From assembly GCF_023023025.1 (NCBI RefSeq), contig NZ_CP095481.1, positions 7,577,001-7,641,000 of the forward strand: a stretch of 64,000 nt of DNA. The letters run 5' to 3'. Each line of letters starts with the position of its first letter. The first letter of the stretch is position 1. The position numbers and the translations under genes were made by a program. This document shows positions 24,737 to 33,406 of this stretch, one piece after another. Source of the stretch: Amycolatopsis sp. WQ 127309. Lineage in GTDB: Bacteria; Actinomycetota; Actinomycetes; Mycobacteriales; Pseudonocardiaceae. The notes under the pieces are model-generated. The model did not search any database and was not told the DNA's origin. It saw nothing but the letters and a program-made list of their open reading frames with translations.

Positions 24737-25360
24737 TCAGTTTTTCCAGACGATCGGCGCCTTGTCGTAGCCGTCTCCCTTGTCGAAGGTCGCCGCAGCC
24801 ACTTCGGAGCCCTCTCGCGCACCTTGCAGCGTGCAGGTTTCGAACTTCGCGCCCGGCGCGGCGAACTCTTTGGGGGCGGTGCCCGACTTGCACTGGTCCG
24901 TGCTGCCCGTGATGATCACGCCTGTGGACCGTCCATCGGTGCCGAGGGCGCGCAAGCTCACCGAAGCGTAGGAAAGGTCGGCCCCGTCGACGTTCTCGAT
25001 CGACGCGCGCAGGTAGTACGGCGTGATGCCCTTCGCTTTGTCGCCGTACTTGGCCAGATCGGCGTTCGCGCCCTTGTCGATGGCCGTCACGGTGATCGCG
25101 ATGGTGCCGGACTTGGTCGTGCCGTACTTGAACGGGACGACCGCGCGGTCGCCGACCTTCAGCTCGGTGCCCGGCTTCGTGGCGTCGCCCGCGGGGGAGG
25201 CGGCCGACGACTCCGCCGCGCTCGACTCGGCCGGTGCCGCTGAAGACGGGGCGGCCGGCACCGCGGGCGCGGCCGTTCCGGATTCCCCGCCACAGGCGGA
25301 AAGCAGGAGGGCGGCGGCGGATCCGGCGGCGGCGAGCAGGGTGGTGCGGACGTGCTTCAT
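24737..25360 (-). CDS. Secreted lipoprotein, DUF4352-like
   Basis: A 207-aa lipoprotein. The signal ends in LLLSAC (Cys23). A Ser/Ala/Pro-rich linker (about 25-65) follows, then a beta-rich domain with LKVGDRAVVPF, TIAITVTAIDKG, YYLRASIENVDGADLSYASVSLRAL, represented here in short pieces, resembling DUF4352/telomeric-repeat-binding-like immunoprotective lipoprotein domains. Two cysteines (DQC and ETC) probably pair. GAGGAG precedes the ATG. Monocistronic. The function is unknown; similar proteins are common surface lipoproteins of actinomycetes. Confidence 0.82.
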   Translation of the reverse strand: MKHVRTTLLAAAGSAAALLLSACGGESGTAAPAVPAAPSSAAPAESSAAESSAASPAGDATKPGTELKVGDRAVVPFKYGTTKSGTIAITVTAIDKGANADLAKYGDKAKGITPYYLRASIENVDGADLSYASVSLRALGTDGRSTGVIITGSTDQCKSGTAPKEFAAPGAKFETCTLQGAREGSEVAAATFDKGDGYDKAPIVWKN

Positions 25361-25507
25361 GGATCTCCTCGTGCGGCCCGCCGGACGGGTTTCCGGCGCG
25401 GGCGAGGAGCCGGGCGAACGCCGCGATCGCGCCCCCAGGGCGGTCGCGGCGGCCCGTACGGGGCACCCGCGCGGCTCCGTCGCCGGGAACGTAGCCCCTT
25501 TCGGCGG

Positions 25508-25542
25508 TGTCCGGTGTGGGCCGTTCGCACCACACGCGGACA
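25508..25542 (-). terminator. Hairpin terminator of the two-component operon
   Basis: TGTCCGGTGTGG (25508-25519) pairs with CCACACGCGGACA (25530-25542) with one bulged base. It abuts the stop codon of the response-regulator gene. Confidence 0.65.
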
Positions 25543-26193
25543 TCAGAGGTCGTCGACGCCGATCAGGCCGTCCTGGATGGCACGCGCGACGAGCGCGGCC
25601 TTCGTCGGCGCTTCGCGGCCGATGCGCGCGTACTTGACGCGGATGCGTTCGAGGTGGGAGTTCACGGTGCTCGCCGAGATCCCCAGCCGGTGGGCCACGA
25701 ACTCCTTCGACTCCGACTGGAACCACTCGACGAGCACCTCGGCCTCCCGGGCTGAGAGCGCGGGCCGCGTCTCGGAGCGGTCCCCGGCGAGCGCGCCGGC
25801 CAGCGACGGCGGCGTGTAGGGCCGGTCCAGCGCGGCGGCCCGCGTCGCCTCCACGAGGTGCCCGGCCCCCTCCGCCTTCGTGAGGTAGCAGAGCGCGCCG
25901 AGTTCGAGGCACCGCAACGCGACGTCGTCGTCGGCGCGCATCGAGTAGACGACCACGCGGCGCCCGGCCTCGGCGAGCCGCCGCAGGTCGCCGAACGCGG
26001 GCCCGGGTCCGCCGAGGTGCAGGTCGAGGATCACGACGTCGGCCGCGGCGCCGTCGCCGAGCCACGCGACCTTGACGTCCTCGCCGTCGGCCACGACGTC
26101 GATCGGCGGGTCGCCGCCGGCCAGCCAGTACGCCACGCCGGCGCGCACCGCCGGGTGGTCGTCGACGACGACGGCCGTCACGCGGGTTGCCAT
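25543..26193 (-). CDS. NarL/LuxR-type response regulator
   Basis: A 216-aa two-component regulator. The receiver domain has Asp11 and Asp12 in VVVDDHP, phospho-acceptor Asp57 in VILDLHL and the conserved Lys in CYLTKAEG. The LuxR helix-turn-helix (about 145-210) starts LSAREAEVLVEW and includes HRLGISASTVNSHLERIR. The N-terminus overlaps the pseudokinase gene by 16 bases, making it the last gene of an operon with SDR, kinase and pseudokinase. It presumably controls genes elsewhere, and the operon itself. Target sites cannot be read from the window. Confidence 0.92.
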   Translation of the reverse strand: MATRVTAVVVDDHPAVRAGVAYWLAGGDPPIDVVADGEDVKVAWLGDGAAADVVILDLHLGGPGPAFGDLRRLAEAGRRVVVYSMRADDDVALRCLELGALCYLTKAEGAGHLVEATRAAALDRPYTPPSLAGALAGDRSETRPALSAREAEVLVEWFQSESKEFVAHRLGISASTVNSHLERIRVKYARIGREAPTKAALVARAIQDGLIGVDDL

Positions 26194-27527
26194 CGCGCCT
26201 CCATCCAGGTCTGCCCGTCCTGGGTGTGGGACGTGACGACGACGCCGGTCGCTCCCGGGAATTCGTGGCCGTCGCCGGTGGTGTCCGCCACTACGGCGAC
26301 CCGCACCAGACCGGGCGTCCGCAGCACGCTCACCCGGGCGCGCGTGCGGGCGCCGGTCAGCGCGGTGAGGACCGGGCCGGTCAGGTGGCGGCGCAGCGCG
26401 GGCGGGACGTCGACGGGATCGCCGCTGACCGCGAGCGTCACGGCGACCCCGCGCCGCTCGGCGACGTCGAGGCAGGCGGTGACCTCGTGGACGAGCGGAT
26501 CGGGCACGTCGTCGTTTTCCGCGAACAGCCGCCGAAGCTGCGCGGCGGCGAGCGCGCACCGGGTGCGCGCGGCGTCGCTGCGCGGGTCGACGGTGCCGTC
26601 GGCGAGCCCGGCCAGCAGCGGCAGGGTGGCGCCGAGCTGTTCGGCGAACCCGGCTCGCAGGTCCCGCCCGGCCTGCCGCGCGAGGGCGGCGCGGGTCTCG
26701 AGGCGCTCCCGCTCGGCGGCGACGGCGGTGGCTTCGCCGGTGCGCCGGTCGACCAGCCGGATCAGCCCGCCGATGGCGAGCTGAAAAGCGGTGACGGCGA
26801 ACAGCACGATCGCTGCGTCGCCGAATTCGGTCCGCGCGGGCGCCCCGGCGAGCAGGAACTGCGCGACGCTGACGGCGGCGTGCAGGCCGAGCGCACCGGC
26901 CAGAAGCGGCGGCCGATCGGACAACAGAACGAGGAGCAGCCACCCGACGAGCCCGAACGACCAGTGCCGATCCCGGAAGAAGTCATCGGCGGGCACGACA
27001 GCGGTGGCGGCGCTGGACGCGGCGAGCACGAGGACGGTCCCGATGGCGGCGACGACGCCGGGGAGCGGTCGCCGGCGGAGCAGCCAGAAAGCGGAGGCCG
27101 AGGTGACGACGGCGAAGGTGACGTAGGCGACAACGGCGGCGAGGGAGGGATGGCGGAGCAGGGGAGCGAGGCAGAGTCCGATTTGGACGATGGCGGCGAC
27201 GCCCAGCGTCACGATCCGGACCGCTGCCGCAAGCCGGACGGCGGGATCGGCGAGAGCGAGCGGTCCGGCACCGGCCGAGCGCTTTGCCGCGGCGGCGGTG
27301 GCGGCCGCAGTGTCGGTTGAGGCCGGCGGTCCGGCGAGGTGTCCGGCCGCTTCGGCGGGGGTGTGGGGTGGTGGTTCGGTGAGGGGGCGGGTCGGGTGTG
27401 TCGCCGTCGTGGTGGAGGTGCCGGGGCGTGGCGGTGCTTCGGTCGCGCGGCCGAGGGCGTGGTTCGCCGTGGGGTTGGCGTGGTTCGGGGCTTGTTCGTC
27501 CGGGGTTGCCGGTTCGTGGTCAGGCAT
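26178..27527 (-). CDS. Membrane pseudo-histidine kinase
   Basis: A 449-aa protein. A Pro/Thr/Ala-rich disordered N-terminus (1-90) precedes about six membrane helices (100-260). The C-terminal part has a dimerisation-like helix, ARQAGRDLRAGFAEQLGATL, at the place where NarL-type kinases carry their phosphorylated His, but no His is present. The ATPase-like remainder lacks clear N, G1 and G2 boxes. It is probably a catalytically dead sensor partner that pairs with the active kinase encoded just upstream (8-base overlap). It could set signal specificity or dampen the kinase. No close named family is recognised. Confidence 0.78.
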   Translation of the reverse strand: MPDHEPATPDEQAPNHANPTANHALGRATEAPPRPGTSTTTATHPTRPLTEPPPHTPAEAAGHLAGPPASTDTAAATAAAAKRSAGAGPLALADPAVRLAAAVRIVTLGVAAIVQIGLCLAPLLRHPSLAAVVAYVTFAVVTSASAFWLLRRRPLPGVVAAIGTVLVLAASSAATAVVPADDFFRDRHWSFGLVGWLLLVLLSDRPPLLAGALGLHAAVSVAQFLLAGAPARTEFGDAAIVLFAVTAFQLAIGGLIRLVDRRTGEATAVAAERERLETRAALARQAGRDLRAGFAEQLGATLPLLAGLADGTVDPRSDAARTRCALAAAQLRRLFAENDDVPDPLVHEVTACLDVAERRGVAVTLAVSGDPVDVPPALRRHLTGPVLTALTGARTRARVSVLRTPGLVRVAVVADTTGDGHEFPGATGVVVTSHTQDGQTWMEARWQPA

Positions 27528-28578
27528 CGGGCCACCTCAGCGTCACCGTCGTGCCCTCGCCCGGTTGTGACCGGACCTCCGCCGTTCCGCCCGCGGTGCG
27601 CAGACGCTCGACCACCGAGACCCGGACTCCCCGGCGGGACACCGGAATCCCCGATGGGTCGAAACCCCCGCCGGTGTCCGAGATCGTCACCACGACGCCG
27701 TCCCGCGTCGGTGCCAGGTGCAGGGTTGCGCACGCCGCGCCGGAGTGGCGTTCGGCGTTGCGTAATACCTCGTCCGTCGCGCGGATCAGGGCCAGGGCTG
27801 CCGCGGCCGGGATCAGCGGGACCTGTGTCCAGACCGTTTCGACGCGGAACTCGCGGTTCGCGACCACCGCCCGCAGGCCCGCTTCCAGTTCGGCCGGTGC
27901 GTCCTCCTGGCCGGTGAGGATGGCCAGGTCCCGCGCGGCGTAGCCCGCCACCGCCGCCGGGTCGGCTGTGGCGCCCGCGGCCACCGTGAGGAAGGTCGCC
28001 GATGCCGTGTCGTGGAGCAGGGCCAGGTACTCGCGCTCGCGGCGGCGGCGGTCGCGGGCCAGGGTTTCCGTTCGCTCGAGCGCGGCCCGGTCGGCGCGCA
28101 GTGCGTCTGTACGTGTCGTTGAGCGGATCAGCAGGACGAACGCCAAGCGCGCCAGGACGGTCTCCACGACCACCCGCAGCGCGACCGGGAGCCAGTCGTC
28201 CAAGCCGGTGAGCGCGGCCAGCACCAGCAGCCCGGCCACCACCGGCCCGGTCAAGCGCGGCCGGTACTCCCACTGCCACGTGATCGCCGTGATCGTCAGG
28301 ACGTTGACCGCCCACAGGTTCGTCGTCCACGGCTGGCACGCGCACACCGCGCCCGCGCGCAGCACCGACAGGACGAACGCCGTCCCGCGGCCCGCGAAGA
28401 CGTCGGCCGCGCCCGCGACCAGGGTGAGCGCGAGCAGGCCGAACGCGAGGGGCAGCGCGCCGGTCGGGGTGGCGAGGACGCCGAACGTGCCGACGAGCCC
28501 GGTCGCCACCGCCCGCGCGGGCCCGGCGAACCGCGTGACCGCCGCCCGGAACTGGGCTTCGACGGGGCCGGGCGTCAC
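27520..28578 (-). CDS. NarL-family sensor histidine kinase
   Basis: A 352-aa membrane sensor kinase. Helices fill about residues 20-155 with almost no extracellular loops, suggesting a membrane-embedded signal. The H-box is EYLALLHDTASATFL (His189). The ATPase domain has EVLRNAERHSGA (N box, Asn274), ISDTGGGFDPSGI (G1) and GEGTTVTLRWP (G2). The GTG start overlaps the SDR stop (GTGA). It phosphorylates, in all likelihood, the LuxR-type regulator encoded two genes downstream, with the pseudokinase between them. Confidence 0.9.
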   Translation of the reverse strand: MTPGPVEAQFRAAVTRFAGPARAVATGLVGTFGVLATPTGALPLAFGLLALTLVAGAADVFAGRGTAFVLSVLRAGAVCACQPWTTNLWAVNVLTITAITWQWEYRPRLTGPVVAGLLVLAALTGLDDWLPVALRVVVETVLARLAFVLLIRSTTRTDALRADRAALERTETLARDRRRREREYLALLHDTASATFLTVAAGATADPAAVAGYAARDLAILTGQEDAPAELEAGLRAVVANREFRVETVWTQVPLIPAAAALALIRATDEVLRNAERHSGAACATLHLAPTRDGVVVTISDTGGGFDPSGIPVSRRGVRVSVVERLRTAGGTAEVRSQPGEGTTVTLRWPDA

Positions 28579-29333
28579 CAGGTGGGCCGGGCCGAGACGC
28601 CGCCGTCGACGACGAGGTCGTGGCCGGTGACCCAGGACGCCAGCGGTGAAGCCAAGAAGACGCACGCGTTCGCGACGTCTTCGGGCGTGCCCAGCCGCCC
28701 CAGGGGTGCGGCGCGGCGCCAGCGTTCGACGCCCTCGGGCCAGTCCATGCCCGGGCGATCGATCAGCCCGGGCGACACCGTGTTGACGCGGATCCCGCGC
28801 GGCCCGTACTCCAGCGCCGCACCGCGCGCGTGCATCACCAGCGCCGCCTTGGCCGCGCTGTAGTGGACGTGCCCGGGCGCGGGCTGCTTCGCCTCGATCG
28901 ACGCGATGTGCGTGACGCTGCCGCCGTCGCCCATCAGCCCGACCGCGGCCTGGGTGCAGGAGAACGCGCTCGTCAGGTTCGCGTCCAGCATCGCCCGCCA
29001 CCGCTCGACCGGCAGCCCGTCGAGGTCTTCCACCGGCTGGACGCCGGCGTTGTTGACGAGCGCGTCGAGCCGGCCGCCCCAGTCCGCGACGGCGGCCAGC
29101 ATCGCGTGGCAGGCGTCGTCGTCGGTCAGGTCGGCGGTGAACGCGCGGGCCCGGTCGCCGAGCTCGGCCACGAGGTCGTCGGCCGCGCCGGGACGCCGGT
29201 GGTGCACCGCCACGGCGCCGCCCGCCTCGGTGAACCGCCACGCGATCCTGCGGCCGATTGTGCCGGACGCGCCGGTGACACAGGTGACCGTGCCGGACAG
29301 GTCGGGCAGGCCGGGGGCCACGTCGTTCGTCAC
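28575..29333 (-). CDS. Short-chain dehydrogenase/reductase
   Basis: A 252-aa NAD(P)-dependent oxidoreductase. TGASGTIG is the cofactor motif, NNAG the central strand motif and YSAAK the active-site Tyr-Lys pair; DGGVS near the C-terminus is typical of classical SDRs. GTG at 29333 is chosen because TACGAT lies 6 bases upstream, as in leaderless starts; longer in-frame starts lie inside the operator-like palindrome. It is the first gene of an operon with a two-component system, an unusual combination. The substrate is unknown. Confidence 0.85.
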   Translation of the reverse strand: MTNDVAPGLPDLSGTVTCVTGASGTIGRRIAWRFTEAGGAVAVHHRRPGAADDLVAELGDRARAFTADLTDDDACHAMLAAVADWGGRLDALVNNAGVQPVEDLDGLPVERWRAMLDANLTSAFSCTQAAVGLMGDGGSVTHIASIEAKQPAPGHVHYSAAKAALVMHARGAALEYGPRGIRVNTVSPGLIDRPGMDWPEGVERWRRAAPLGRLGTPEDVANACVFLASPLASWVTGHDLVVDGGVSARPTW

Positions 29334-29357
29334 GCTCCGATCGTAGATCACGGCCGA

Positions 29358-29375
29358 ATGAGCAAACATGCTCAT
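29358..29375. promoter_or_regulatory. Perfect 18-bp palindrome, candidate operator
   Basis: ATGAGCA-AACA-TGCTCAT. It lies at the -35 region of the SDR/two-component operon and upstream of the divergent lectin gene, so one regulator could control both. TTGACA at 29384-29389 on the plus strand follows it. The binding protein is not identified. Confidence 0.55.
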
Positions 29376-29458
29376 AACGACCCTTGACAGATCAGAAAAC
29401 GACACAGAAGCTGTTCGATATTGTTCGATCGCTCGCTCAGGCCCCCGAGGAGACGACC

Positions 29459-31564
29459 GTGGTCATGTCATCGCTCAGCGCTTCGCTCGCCGCCGCGGCA
29501 CTTGCCGCGGGCCTCGTCGCCGCCTCTCCGGCCGACGCGGCCGCCGCCTACACCGTCACCGTCGGGTCCACCGGCACGTACGCCCATCCGACCGACACCC
29601 CGGCCGGCGCGTTCATCGACAAGGACGGCACGTTCTACTTCCAGCAGTCCGCCGCCCTCTACGGCGCGGACGGCCCGCGCGAGTGGGAGTTCTACACCGG
29701 CGCCGAGTTCGACTCGGCGACGAAGTCGAGCGCGCTCAGCAACGCCGTGAACCCGGCCGAGCCCCGGGACAAGAACAACGACACCACCTGGCGCTGCAAC
29801 ACGAGCCCGACCGGCAAGGAGGCGACCGACCCACCGGCCGGGTCGAGCTACGTGGAGAAGAACTTCTGCGACCTGGTCGGCACCTGGGTCGACCCGGACA
29901 CCGGCGCCTGGTACGGCCTGGTGCACAACGAGTTCACCCCCGAGCCGTTCGGCGCGTACTCGTTCTCGCACTACGACGCGATCGACTGGGCGGTCTCGAC
30001 CGACCAGGGCCACACCTGGAGCATCAAGGGCCACGCCATCACCTCGCCGTACAGCACGAAGCGCGGCGACACGGCGGCGTTCCCGAACCAGACCTTCGAC
30101 TACGGCGACGGCGACCCGCGCCTGTTCGCCGACCCGGTGTCGGGCTACTTCTACGTCTACTACGGCTCGCGGATCGTGCCGAAGGCCGGCGCGGGCGGGG
30201 GCATGGTCGGGCTCGCGCACGTCGCGCGGTCGCCGATGTCGGCCAAGATGGCGACCGGCTCGTGGCAGAAGTGGTACGACGGCAAGTGGACGCAGCCCGG
30301 CGTCGGCGGCCAGGAGAGCAACATGGTGCCGACCGGCACCACCGCCACCGGCTACACCCCGCCGTCCGACGACTACGACCCCGCGAACACCGGCAACGTC
30401 GACCAGCAGGTCGCGGCCGGGCAGCTGCCGCCGAAGTCCGACCTGTTCGTCATGAACATCGCCTACGACGCGCACCTCGGCGTCTACATCGGCGAGCCCG
30501 AGGTGGTCACCGGCACCGCGCCGCAGAAGTTCTACGTCACCGACGACCTGGCCACGCAGAAGTGGCGGCTGATCGGCGACTCCGGCGCGTACAAGTCCGG
30601 CTCCTGGTACCGCTGGTTCGCCGACGACGCGAACAAGACCAGCGCCACGATCGTCGGCAAGTCGTTCCGGTCGTACTGCTCGATCGCGTGCGCGTCGTCG
30701 GACGGCGAGTACGCGAACGTCACGGTCACCGGCACGCCCGCCGCGTCGCCGGTCGACCCGGCGAAGACCTACCGCATCGGCAGCGGCGCCGGCCGCGTCC
30801 TGGCCCAGGTTTCGGGCAGCTCCGCGACGACGTCGACGACCGGGACCTCGGACCTGGCCGCGTGGACGTTCACGGCGACCGGTGACGGCGCCTACCGGAT
30901 CACCAACGCGGCCACCGGCCAGGCGCTCGGCGTGCCGACGTCGCCCGCGAACCGCGCCTGGGGCACGAAACCGGTCGTGACGACGGGGTCGTCGGTCGGG
31001 CAGCAGTGGTTCGCCGTCCCGGCCCAGGGCGGCGGGTTCCGGCTGGTCAACCGCTACAGCGGGCTGTCGCTCAGTCTCTCCGGCGCGGCCGACACCACGC
31101 CGTTCCGCGCCTGGTCGGGTGCCTCGCGGACCGCGGCCGAGCAGACACTGACGTTCACCGCCTCGTCCACTGTGGACGGGACGCACACGCTGACCGCGTC
31201 CGGCAAGGCCCTCGACGTCCCGGCCCACTCGACGACCGCGGGCACGGCGCTGGTGACGTGGACGCCGAACGGCGGCAGCAACCAGAAGTGGGTCTTCACC
31301 CACCAGACCGACGGCAGCTACCGCATCGCGAACGCGGAATCGGGCCTGTGCCTGGACGTCGCCGACGGCTCGACGTCGGCGGGCGCGAAGGTCATCCAGT
31401 GGACGTGCACGGGCGGCGCCAACCAGCGCTGGCTGGTCACGGGCTCGACACTGAAGGCGCAGCACAGCGGCCTGGTACTGATCACGGCGTCCACAGTGGA
31501 CGGCGCGGCGGTGACCCAGCAGGCGGACACGGGGACGGCGCTGCAGCGCTGGGCACTCGGCTGA
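29459..31564 (+). CDS. Secreted beta-propeller protein with ricin-type lectin domain
   Basis: About 701 aa. A hydrophobic signal segment LAAAALAAGLVAASPADA lies near the N-terminus. Residues about 30-450 have repeated Asp-box-like and propeller strands (DWAVSTDQGHTWSIKG, GDGDPRLFADPVSGYFYVYYGS in parts), as in sialidase or GH43-type folds. Residues about 455-701 form ricin B-like beta-trefoil repeats with QW motifs (NQKWVF, NQRWLV, LQRW). GTG at 29459 has GAGGAG 7 bases upstream; ATG at 29465 is possible. The n-region lacks positive charges, which is odd for Sec. It is probably a secreted carbohydrate-binding or -cleaving protein. Confidence 0.82.
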   Translation: MVMSSLSASLAAAALAAGLVAASPADAAAAYTVTVGSTGTYAHPTDTPAGAFIDKDGTFYFQQSAALYGADGPREWEFYTGAEFDSATKSSALSNAVNPAEPRDKNNDTTWRCNTSPTGKEATDPPAGSSYVEKNFCDLVGTWVDPDTGAWYGLVHNEFTPEPFGAYSFSHYDAIDWAVSTDQGHTWSIKGHAITSPYSTKRGDTAAFPNQTFDYGDGDPRLFADPVSGYFYVYYGSRIVPKAGAGGGMVGLAHVARSPMSAKMATGSWQKWYDGKWTQPGVGGQESNMVPTGTTATGYTPPSDDYDPANTGNVDQQVAAGQLPPKSDLFVMNIAYDAHLGVYIGEPEVVTGTAPQKFYVTDDLATQKWRLIGDSGAYKSGSWYRWFADDANKTSATIVGKSFRSYCSIACASSDGEYANVTVTGTPAASPVDPAKTYRIGSGAGRVLAQVSGSSATTSTTGTSDLAAWTFTATGDGAYRITNAATGQALGVPTSPANRAWGTKPVVTTGSSVGQQWFAVPAQGGGFRLVNRYSGLSLSLSGAADTTPFRAWSGASRTAAEQTLTFTASSTVDGTHTLTASGKALDVPAHSTTAGTALVTWTPNGGSNQKWVFTHQTDGSYRIANAESGLCLDVADGSTSAGAKVIQWTCTGGANQRWLVTGSTLKAQHSGLVLITASTVDGAAVTQQADTGTALQRWALG

Positions 31565-31578
31565 CGCTCGGTGCAAGT

Positions 31579-31626
31579 TGTCGTGAGTGTTCAGGGCGGA
31601 TCTAACCGCCCTGAACACTCACGACA
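31579..31626. terminator. Perfect 21-bp hairpin, second family copy
   Basis: Arms 31579-31599 and 31606-31626 pair without mismatch around ATCTAA. It lies between convergent stops at 31564 and 31630 and shares 20 bases of its arm with the hairpin at 8165-8210. Confidence 0.85.
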
Positions 31627-31629
31627 CCC

Positions 31630-33321
31630 CTAGCCGTACAAAGCTGCGTGCTGGGCTCGGAGTTTGTACTTGAGGATCTTGCCGCCCACCGTGTCCGGCA
31701 GGGTCTCGGCGAACACCACGCGCTTGGGGCTTTCGTAGCCGGCCAGGCGTTCGCGGCAGTAGCCGATCAGTTCGGCTTCGGTGGCGGGAGCGCGGAGGAC
31801 GACGACCGCCGTCACCGCTTCGCCCCAGTGCTCGTGCGGCAGGCCGATCACCGCGGCCCGCAGGACCGCCGGGTGCTGGCCCAGCACCGCCTCGACGCGC
31901 ATGCTGGAGACGTTCTCGCCGCCCGTCTTCACGATGTCCTTGTAGCGGTCGACCATCACGCGCAGGCCGTCTTCGTCCACGACGGCCGAGTCGCCGGAGT
32001 GGAACCAGCCGCCACGGAATGCCTCGCGGGTCGCCTCCGCGTCGCGGTAGTAGCCCGCCGTCATCACCGGCGACCGGTAGACCGCCTCGCCCGGGACGCC
32101 GCGAACCGGTTCGCCCAGCTCGTCGACGACGTCGGAGGCGAGCAGCCCGCTCGGCACGCCGACGTAGTTCATCGCCGGCGCCGTGCGCGCGTGCACCTCC
32201 GGCCACGCCGACGGCCAGAACCGGTGACAGGCGATGGCTTCCGTCTGCCCGAAGATTCCGACCGTGACGAACCCGGGTGCCGTCCGGGCTTCGAGGCGCC
32301 GCAGCAACCCGGGCGCGAGCGCGCCCCAGCCGTAGACGAGCGTGGTCAGCGACGTCAGGTCCAGCGACAGGTCGGCGTCGATCGTGTCGGCGAGCGCCGC
32401 GACGAACTGCGGTGAGCCGGCCCAGACGGCGGTGGCGCGTGACTGCGCGAGCGACGCCGCGACCGGGCCGGGGACCGGGCGGCGGCCTAGGACGAGCGTG
32501 CCGCCGGCGAGGAACGTCGAGTAGGTGAACAGCGCATCACCTACGTGGTAGAGCATCGGCAGGAACGTGCAGACCCGCAGGTCGGTCTCGTGCCGCAGGC
32601 CGCGCGTGAGCGACAGCGCGAAGTTCAGCCCGGCCAGGTGCGCGTAGCTGTGCGAGAGCATCACGCCCTTCGGCATCGCGGTGGTGCCGGAGGTGAACAG
32701 CAGCTGGAAGATGTCGTCGCCGTGGATCTCGACGTCGGGTTCGGTGTCCGGCTGCCCGGCCAGGAACGCGCCGAACGACGGCGTGCCCGCGACCGGGCCG
32801 CCGCCGACCGTGATGGTGGCGCCGACCCGCACGCCCGCGACGCCTTCGAGGCGCGGCCACAGTTCGGCGTCGACGATCGCCAGCCGCGGCTCGGTCTGCC
32901 GCACGAGGTGCTCGACGACGTCCGGGGCGAGGCCGGGGTTCAGCGGGACGACGACCATGCCCGCTTTGGCGATGCCGATCTTGGCCAGGAACGCCTCGAC
33001 GGTGTTCTCGCAGAACAGCAGCACGCGGTCGCCGGGCACGAGACCTTCCGCGGCGAGGGCGTGGGCGAGCCGGTTCGCGATCCGGTCGGCTTCGCGGTAC
33101 GTCACGGAGGCGAACTGCTCCTCGCCGTACGCGCCCTCGGCCGCGCTGATCGCGACCTGGTCCGGCCGGCTCCAGGTGAGCCGCTCGAAGATGTCGCCGA
33201 CCGACGTCCGTTCCCAGCGGTTCACCGCGCGGCGTCCGCGCAGGGTTTCGACGTCGATGGCGGCCGGGTCCGGCAAGGCGGCGCCGTGCGGGTGGTGGGG
33301 CAGGGCACTGGTCGTGGTCAT
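31630..33321 (-). CDS. Acyl-CoA/AMP-dependent ligase
   Basis: A 563-aa adenylate-forming enzyme that activates a carboxylic acid to its CoA thioester. LLFTSGTTAMPKGVMLSH is the P-loop-like motif, FGQTEAIACH and GWFHSGDSAVVDEDG the later core motifs, and VKTGGENVSSMRVE the hinge; GGKILKYKLR holds the catalytic Lys. A copy of the TetR operator found before the catabolic operon lies 68 bases upstream of its ATG, so it is probably part of the same regulon although on the opposite strand and beyond the TetR gene. Confidence 0.92.
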   Translation of the reverse strand: MTTTSALPHHPHGAALPDPAAIDVETLRGRRAVNRWERTSVGDIFERLTWSRPDQVAISAAEGAYGEEQFASVTYREADRIANRLAHALAAEGLVPGDRVLLFCENTVEAFLAKIGIAKAGMVVVPLNPGLAPDVVEHLVRQTEPRLAIVDAELWPRLEGVAGVRVGATITVGGGPVAGTPSFGAFLAGQPDTEPDVEIHGDDIFQLLFTSGTTAMPKGVMLSHSYAHLAGLNFALSLTRGLRHETDLRVCTFLPMLYHVGDALFTYSTFLAGGTLVLGRRPVPGPVAASLAQSRATAVWAGSPQFVAALADTIDADLSLDLTSLTTLVYGWGALAPGLLRRLEARTAPGFVTVGIFGQTEAIACHRFWPSAWPEVHARTAPAMNYVGVPSGLLASDVVDELGEPVRGVPGEAVYRSPVMTAGYYRDAEATREAFRGGWFHSGDSAVVDEDGLRVMVDRYKDIVKTGGENVSSMRVEAVLGQHPAVLRAAVIGLPHEHWGEAVTAVVVLRAPATEAELIGYCRERLAGYESPKRVVFAETLPDTVGGKILKYKLRAQHAALYG

Positions 33322-33388
33322 CCCGGGCTCCTTCGCCGTCGCCGACGTCGATCAGCATGCCGTGAGCCAGGTCACCAAATCAAGAGAA

Positions 33389-33406
33389 AGTTATTCGCCA
33401 TTCACT
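33389..33406. promoter_or_regulatory. TetR operator copy upstream of the ligase gene
   Basis: Read on the minus strand this is AGTGAATGGCGAATAACT. It matches 15 of 18 bases of AGTGAATGAAGAATCACT at 34050-34067. It touches the TetR stop codon and lies in the promoter region of the minus-strand ligase. Confidence 0.7.

Noticed and set aside
29384..29458. TTG start for the lectin protein 25 codons upstream
   Set aside because: The TTG belongs to a TTGACA box and has no ribosome site; GTG at 29459 follows GAGGAG.
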